From Escallonia rubra (Eukaryota > Streptophyta > Magnoliopsida > Escalloniales > Escalloniaceae), in NCBI GenBank assembly GCA_033065855.1, contig JAVXUO010002370.1:806001-870000 (forward strand): a stretch of DNA of 64,000 bases. The letters are read 5' to 3'. Shown here piece after piece: positions 57,501-64,000 of the stretch; position 1 is the first letter of the stretch; every line of letters begins with the position of its first letter. A program made the position numbers and the translations under genes. Under the pieces are notes generated by a model, which saw nothing but the letters and a program-made list of their open reading frames with translations, searched no databases and was not told where the DNA came from.

Positions 57501-57855
57501 GTCACTATTTTTTCGCTCATTGCACCTCAGGCACGTTAGTTAGCCCATTTCTATGAATTTCGGCGAAAAACTAGACAAATTATTTTTTGAGTTTTCCTAG
57601 GACGCCCCTATTCGCGCACATTTTAGCGCCCAATTCTTAGCTTTGCGAAAAAGTTGTAATTTTTTTGTCACTTTTTTTTCGCTCATTGCACCTCAGGCAC
57701 GCTAGTTAGCCCATTTCTATGAATTTCGGTAAAAAACGAGACAAATTATTTTTTGGGTTTTCCTACGACGCCCCTATTCGTGCACACTTTAGGCAGACTA
57801 TTTTTTTCACTTTTTTTTGCTCATTACACCTTAGGCACGCTAGTTAGCCCATTGT
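57497..57855. repeat. Tandem repeat of 140-166 bp replacing the transposase 3' half
   Basis: Two and a half copies starting near 57497, 57663 and 57803, each with TCGCTCATTGCACCTCAGGC, TAGTTAGCCCATTTCTATGA and GACGCCCCTATTCG (third copy partial). Confidence 0.85.
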
Positions 57856-58003
57856 CTAAATCATTCTAAAGTAATAATAAGGCTAATTCAATTTGAAACC
57901 TTAATATCCAAAATCCAACAATACTAATTATAATCCATACGAACGTCAACTACATCTCAGGGGAATGGTAAGGAAGGCGTCTAGCTACACCCTTTTTCAG
58001 CTC

Positions 58004-59203
58004 TCAGGCTATCCGATATCTAAACGTCAATGCATCCCTTCGAGACCACGACGTATTTTCGAGCACATCCGAGCGAGTTATGTAGTCCATGTACTTGAGG
58101 ACGTAAATCCCGCAATCATGACTGTTATATTGCTTTGGTCGATTTTGTATCATCACGATCGTCCAAGGCTCTATCATTGTTTTGCTCGTGATGGCTTCCC
58201 CCGTAACATGTCGGCACGCTAGTGGAATGATAGTAGTCTGCATCCAACAGTAAAAAAAGTTATCAAGCCTACTTAACAAGAAGAATAGACTATGAGCGAA
58301 GCTCAAGAAATATAAACTAACCACCGCATTGATGTACGTGGAGTACATCTCCGCCAGCTTCCGACCAGGTCCGTCTTTCCTTAGGCTATCGTATATGTGG
58401 ACCGTTTTGTTCGCTGGATAGAGAACTAATAGGAAGAAGTGGCACCGGTGAAGACAAGGTATCATGATTAGGTTTGCCTCAGATGCGTGACATTGATCGA
58501 TCGAGTTCAATAAGGCAAGCACGTTTGCAGATGGTCGCCATGCACCCTTGCTTGTCCCTCGCATCCTCCTCCATGCTGTGAAGTCATTCATGCTATTCAC
58601 CAAGAGGGGGACTAGAAAAGAGGGATACATGTTGAGCTTGAGAGTTTGGGAGGGGTTATTACTTAGCTCTCTAACACGGAGCAGATCTATGTAAGCGTCC
58701 ATGACCCAGTTCAAAATATCTGTGTCCGGTGCCAACAGTCTCATATCAGAGTGAGCTACGAATCCCGCAACAGGAAAGTCAGTTGAATCGACGGGCTCAT
58801 GCCCGAAGTAGTACCGGTCGATCCACTCCCGTTTCGCCGGACTCAATGGCTTCGTCGGTTGTCCTTTATCCGACCGGATGCTTGGGCGCGACGCCTGGAA
58901 TCCTAGTTGACTCTAGCGCTAAGAGTCGTACGCTTCAGGAGGCAAGCGACTAGACGGCTCCCACACCTGACTCTGGGGTTGACAGCCGTACGCGTCAGGA
59001 GGCAAGCGACTAGACGGCTCCTACACCTGACTCTGGGGTTGAGAGTCGTATGCGTCAGGAGGCAAGCGACTAGACAGCTCCCCTCGGTAACCCCGGTACG
59101 CAACACCAAAGTTGTGAAGATCATTCTTGTACTTCTCAATGGAGCTCTTGAGACTGTCAGGAGCATGCGCAACGTACCAGTCTACTTCCCTAACGCTTAA
59201 TTA
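58004..59203 (-). pseudogene. Ulp1-like (C48) cysteine protease gene of the MULE
   Basis: Minus-strand frame open from about 59203 except for three TAG codons (one in the repeat region near 59008, two near 58915-58923). N-terminal side: EKYKNDLHNFGV, then Pro/Gln-rich 20-residue repeats (EPSSRLPPDAYDSQPQSQV). From WIDRYYFG (58831 down) comes the protease region. Catalytic residues of the Ulp1/SENP family: His in RCHFFLLVLY, Asp in HIYDSLRK, Gln and Cys in QYNSHDCGIYVLKYM. A probable 84-nt in-frame intron lies at 58238-58321 (gttag...gatgcag). Runs convergent to the FAR1-like gene. Ulp1-like genes are known cargo of some plant MULEs. Confidence 0.8.
58921..59080. repeat. 60-bp tandem repeat, in frame with the protease
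   Basis: Copies at 58921-58980 and 58981-59040 and a partial one at 59041-59080, exact 60-bp period (20 codons), each with GTCAGGAGGCAAGCGACTAG or a close variant. Confidence 0.95.
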
Positions 59204-59479
59204 CTCTACTTCCCTAAAATTTAGAGCCAACATGGCAATTTACCAATATACCCCCCGATGGCCGCTACACCACCAACACCACAAAACTGCTTTAAACCCA
59301 CTTTTTAAATGTATTACGTCAATTATATACCAAATATTTTCTCAGGGTATTTTAAGGGGGAAAGTTACCAAAACACCCCCAACTTATGCTAAATACCCCC
59401 TGACAGCCATCGACCCAACAAACATCTCAGAAGAACTGGAAAAAATAACTTTCCGGGTGTCTTACACCCTTTCCCGAAC

Positions 59480-61531
59480 TAAAAGTCATTCGGAAAATTT
59501 ATATAATGTAAAATTACCAAAATAGCCCCCGATGAGCGGCAAATTACCGAAATGCCCCCGGGGGTTCATTATCACCCTAACGCCCCAAATCAGCTTCAAA
59601 ACAATCTTTCAGGTGTTTTACTTACATTTTTGAACTAAGAAGTCCTTTGAAAAACCTAACACTGTAAAATTACCAAAACACCCCTCTCGGGGTGGGAAAT
59701 TACCAAAATGCCCCTGGCATCAGAAAATCTCAAAAGTGCTTTGAAATGGGATTTTAAGCTTCCTGAAATCATTCTTGATCTAAAAAGAATTTTACAAAAG
59801 TTTCGCCAAAAAATTTCGAACCGGTGTCTGGATCAAGCGCTTAAAAGGCCGTTCGGCCAAAATAATAGCTAACGGTTTCGGAATGGCCCGAATTCCAGGG
59901 AAATGGAACTTCCCAACATCCTAGGGTTCTCATAAAAGTTTCGCATGAAATCGCGCTTGCTTGATATTTTAAATTACACTGCAAAGTTACAAGGTTGCGC
60001 GTATCAGTTAACCCCTTTCCAGTCTTTGGAAAAATATGAAATTTTTACCTGATACAGATCTTTTAAAAATACTATAACCCTAATATCATATACCCCCACG
60101 TGCTCACTTTTAACCCCGAAATCGCTCAACTCAAAACGCGCCTCGCACGCGGCCTACCTAACCGAGAACCCTGTACGATCCTGAACGCGTGTTGATATCC
60201 CAAAATTCAAAATAAAGTAAAATAAAACACTTTTATAGCTTAAAACCTTATATTGAGTCTTTATTATACAATAACAACATTACTATAATTTTTCACAAAA
60301 CATTTGCAGGGTTTAAGGGCTCCAAAAGATTTTTATAATTCTGAAATTGCAGAAATTATAATAAATACATACAATATCAGAAAATTATGAAATTTTCACA
60401 GAAATTATAATATTGTACTAAGAATCATCCTGTAAATTTTCAGAATTTTTCGACGATCATAGAATACCAACAGCAACGTGGTACAACTGTGCAAGCACAG
60501 TGTACCACTCCACTGCACAGACCCAGTACTGATCACCTGTCTTCTTCATCCTTACTCCTGTCCAAACCCAGAACACAGCTACTGTTCACACAGCTTCTCT
60601 TTCACCCCTGGCACATTACAATTCACTCCATTAACACACTAAATCTACAACTTCATTCATACACTCAAACCACTTAATTACATATATCCCACACCCATTA
60701 ACCACACCACTGCCATTCTTCTTGCTCCTTGCAGAGACACACCACTCACATATATATGTTGCCATGCACTCCAAATGCACAGCAACTCCTTGTTTCCATG
60801 TCACAGGCTATACTCTCCCATGACACCCTTTTCTTCCTCATTACACACACAGAAACACACCTTCATTCCATGCCAAACAACTTGTCATACCCACTTCCCT
60901 TCCCACTCTCAAACACCACAAACACACATTCTTTTTACCCATTACACTCACGGTTCACACACCAATCACTCAAATATAAACACTAACACACAAATGGGTT
61001 AAACACTCACAATAAAATGCATAATCGGCAGTGCCCTTACCCACACAGTCCCATATACTTATTGCACTCCTCACACTCAAGGCTCACACACTTTATCTCA
61101 CTGTTGGCTCTAAACCCACAAAACCCACACTGCCTCATGCGGTGGTGATCCTTTTGTTTGTTCAGCTGACCTTACTTCCAAAATACATGGCATACACACA
61201 CATGAGGGCACACACAAGAAAAAAGGAACCGTAACTTCAAAAAAATGAAAAAAGGAACCGCAACTTCTAGTTGCGGTTCGGGGTGGGGGTGGGGGCGGGG
61301 CCAAGGGAAAGGACAAAAAAGGAAAAGAAAAAAGGAAAAGAAAACAGGGAAAGGAGAAAAACAAAAAAGGAAGGACAAAAAAGTAAAAGAAGGAAAGGAC
61401 AAAAACAAAAAACACATAGAACCGCAACAAGAAGTTGCGGTTCGGGGTGCGAGTGGGGCCCCAACACAGAGAACCGCAACTCCTTGTTGCGGTTCAGTGG
61501 ATATTATCCACCGGTCAATCTGTATCGCCCC

Positions 61532-61630
<99 letters not shown>

Positions 61631-62317
61631 GTTGAAATCAGACCAAAACTCCTTTGAAAATTTTCCTTTATTCCAAAAACTCCCTCTAGTTCTTAACCAC
61701 GCATAAGGCAACCACAAACGATGCTGAAAAGCTTTGAAACTTAAGATGTTGAAACATTTCAACGGTAAAAGGCCGCTCGACAATTTTCAGGTAAAAGTAA
61801 TCTAATATGTTATTTTAAATAAATTGAGAAACCCTTTTTTTGATAAAATCATTTAACTCCATTCGCGAATGCGGAAAAGTCCTAGAAAATTTCACATTGT
61901 AGGTCTGATAAAGATTATAACCAGCTCAGAACAAGCTTTTAATAATCAAAATCGAAACTGTTGGAAAATTACTGACTTTTAGCAATGCTTTCCCTTATTC
62001 TTCTTCCTCCCAAAGCATCCAATTCACATCCCACTACGCACCCACCTCTTCACCATTCACAGCACACGCACATAATTCACACCTCACACCCATTGAAACA
62101 CACTAATCACACACTGAGACAAACCTCACACACCAATACACACCCATACGCACACGGGTGCACACACACATGTACAGAGACATGCACACACACATACATA
62201 ACTCCACACATAGAGCAACACACATTGCACACACACTACACACACAGACATAAACTCCACACACATACGCACGGCTGCGAGGGAGCCCATAACATATACA
62301 CGTGTTCATCACACTCA
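59480..62317 (-). repeat. Right arm of the giant inverted repeat
   Basis: Reverse complement of 53487-56270. The main length difference is the microsatellite: about 54 bp of TA plus about 37 bp of TG here (61537-61627) against about 20 bp of CA and 13 bp of TA in the left arm. Confidence 0.9.
61215..61535. repeat. Module D, right copy
   Basis: Inverted copy of 54211-54530 with the same GTTGCGGTT hairpins; bordered by the expanded (TA)n(TG)n tract. Confidence 0.6.
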
Positions 62318-62430
62318 ATTCAAGGTGTGTAACATTTAAACATACATTCAAATATGTTATCATGCATAGTTGATCATAATCATTTTCACATAGAGTGATG
62401 CATCTAATCATACTTACATATGTAATCAAA
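62318..62430. other. Unassigned stretch between the right arm and gag
   Basis: AT-rich; the retroelement reading frame fades out here. Confidence 0.4.
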
Positions 62431-63660
62431 GCATATGAAATGTTGTGTTCTCACAGAGAGTGTACCTGTAACCACTGAATCGGATGCCTGCGCGTCTTGT
62501 TGGGTCATTGCAAACATATTGCCATTACCCTGGGTTTTGTAGCATGATTTTTCTGTTGATTCTGTTGTCCCGCCCTGGGGAAATTACTAGCGAGATGTCC
62601 TTCTTGTCTACATACAAAACATGTCTTGATCCCCAACTACACGGTCGTCAGGGGTGCAACTGGTTACACTTGAGGCATGTCGACGAACCAACTCGTGAAC
62701 CTACTCTAGGTGCTAAAATTCCTTGGAGATTTTGCCGTTGGTCATTACCTTACTGAGGTGGAACCTGGCTTTTAGATCAATGTCCTCGGCTCGTTCCATA
62801 ATCGGGGTGAAATCCTTCTGCTAACCCATTGTGGTTTTGGACGCTACCACGTTATTTCCTTGAACTTCGTTATTCCTGACCCTCTTCTTTTGTTGGTCCT
62901 GAATCATAAACAAATCCTTATTGTCTCTTTTCAGCCTCATTGTCTCTTTTCAGCTATTAGAGCTCTATCAATAACTTCAGCATATGTGCATACTTGTGGA
63001 GATCCAAAACCGAACACCAAGTCACAATCCATTCTCAAACTTCCCAGCCCTCTTAGCTTCATTGTCTACCAAGTGGGGAGCATAGTGAGATAACTGAGTG
63101 AACTTATCCTCGTACTCCTTAATGGTGTGGTTCACTTAAATCAGTTGCATAAACTCAATCTCATTTGCTCTCTAACAGTTTGGGGAAAATTCTTGTCAAG
63201 GAACAACTTTTGGAAACTCTCTCAGTCCATATTGGTAACTTCTTCGGTCCTCACTCGTTTAACCATTATCAACCATTGATTGGCTTCAGCTCAGTATAAA
63301 CGCGACAAAATATACCTTCTGCCTCTCGGAGCATCCCAACACTTTAAATACGTCTTCCAAGTTTGGCAGCCATGACTCAGCCTTGAAAGGATTGGTGGTG
63401 TTGGGGAAGGAGGGCAGGTCTAATCTCTTAAATTTCTCAATGACAGAACCTCAACCTCACTGGGTGTTTGTCTCACCCTCACAGCTACATGTTGTTCCAC
63501 TACCCTTGTTAGATCCTCAATCACTTGAAACACATCTCCAACTTGAGCACTATTCCTTTAAACCATCTTCAACCTATATGGAAGTTCACATAAGAACATT
63601 TAGCCTCCAAGTAGGATTCAGTATACCAAAAAACAAAATTTTGAGAATTAGCACTTAGAC
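62431..63660 (-). pseudogene. Ty3/gypsy gag remnant with zinc knuckle
   Basis: Minus strand shows gag-type sequence: FLDKNFPQTVRE (63170-63205) and a CCHC knuckle start CFVCRQEGHLASN (about 62580-62620), then MTQQDAQASDSVVTGTLSV (62450-62510), which leads into protease in chromoviruses. Several stops and a frameshift after the knuckle. Same strand as the integrase at 51.5-52.1 kb, so the two may be parts of one element split by later insertions. Confidence 0.75.
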
Positions 63661-63757
63661 GTCTCACCATACTTTAGATTTCGGGCTATAACTTAGATGT
63701 TTAGAGCCTAATTAGGTGGATCATTACTTAAGCTTCTATAGACCACAAGACTGCTTT

Positions 63758-63769
63758 GCTCTGACACCA
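63758..63769 (-). other. Primer-binding site (initiator tRNA-Met type)
   Basis: Minus strand TGGTGTCAGAGC, one mismatch from TGGTATCAGAGC, just upstream of gag and next to the LTR edge. Confidence 0.75.
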
Positions 63770-63771
63770 TT

Positions 63772-64000
63772 TCTATCGTGACGTAAACCCATAGCTGGGC
63801 CCGTGAGCTAGGTCTGAGACTAGCCGGGCTCTTCTAGGCCTGACTACTAAATTCTATACTATTAGTAAGACTACTAAGAGTCGTGCTTAACATTCTCAAA
63901 TTTTACTTGTAACATCTTATCAACCAAAATACCCAACTGATAACAAAACTCAGATTCGTGAGTACATAATCTTCTTACAACCTTAGAAACAAAACACTAA
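63772..64000 (-). mobile_element. 3' part of the 5' LTR of the minus-strand element (runs off the window)
   Basis: Sequence beyond the primer-binding site in minus orientation; the LTR continues outside the window. Confidence 0.55.

Larger units (their letters stand above)
53487..62317. mobile_element. Giant inverted-repeat element carrying FAR1-like and Ulp1-like genes
   Basis: Two arms of about 2.8 kb in opposite orientation (53487-56270 and 59480-62317) enclose about 3.2 kb with a FAR1-like transposase (plus) and an Ulp1-like protease (minus). Long terminal inverted repeats plus these two genes fit a large MULE. I see no 9-bp duplication at these borders (atgtgaggg versus attcaaggt), so the true ends may lie further out or one side may be truncated. 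Confidence 0.6.

Noticed and set aside
58747-58846. Protease start at the TTG codon 58846
   Set aside because: TTG is not a normal plant start, and the same frame continues upstream through the 60-bp repeats to about 59203.
58921-59080. CRISPR-like array
   Set aside because: Three 60-bp units without spacers, in frame with a protease gene in a plant genome; a coding tandem repeat.

Overview
This is nuclear DNA of a flowering plant: GT-AG introns, long AT-rich transposon-filled spacers, plastid DNA inserts, and plant-type retroelements, FAR1-type Mutator elements and a plant mobile domain. I cannot name the species; nothing decides between orders.

1-28,078 (minus strand): a single host gene, a plastid ferrochelatase of the FC2 type with a C-terminal chlorophyll a/b-binding (CAB) motif. 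I place ten coding exons with matching phases, giving a 1,593-nt reading frame (530 residues) spread over about 28 kb. Eight splice donors are GT and one appears to be GC. The introns hold several short Mutator-like (MULE) non-autonomous elements (three with exact or near-exact 9-11-bp target duplications), a small Helitron, a fold-back MITE and two nuclear plastid inserts (the end of ndhG, and the rpoC1/rpoC2 junction).

28.08-28.48 kb is the short promoter space of FC2. From about 28.48 to 38.69 kb lies a chain of five inverted-repeat elements separated almost only by microsatellite DNA (TA, GA/GT, CA/TG): C1, B1, B2, C2, C3. B2 is a 6.3-kb MULE with about 280-bp terminal inverted repeats and a decayed FAR1-like transposase. 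C elements contain near-perfect palindromes built on the arm GTCCGCTACAT. C3 is cut by an LTR that starts at 38,691.

38.7-45.2 kb: decayed Tat-like Ty3/gypsy element (plus strand) with an antisense plant mobile domain (PMD) remnant downstream. 45.4-52.5 kb: two LTRs of about 2.46 kb in opposite orientation, a further C-type element inside one of them, and a chromovirus-type integrase remnant on the minus strand. 52.5-62.3 kb: start of another LTR, then a giant inverted repeat (arms about 2.8 kb) enclosing a truncated FAR1-like transposase and, convergent to it, an Ulp1-like cysteine protease gene with 20-residue repeats at its N-terminal side. 62.4-64 kb: gag, primer-binding site and LTR edge of a minus-strand Ty3/gypsy element that runs out of the window.

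Only FC2 looks functional. It acts in the plastid at the last step of heme synthesis. Everything to its right is mobile-element material, most of it broken by stops and frameshifts.
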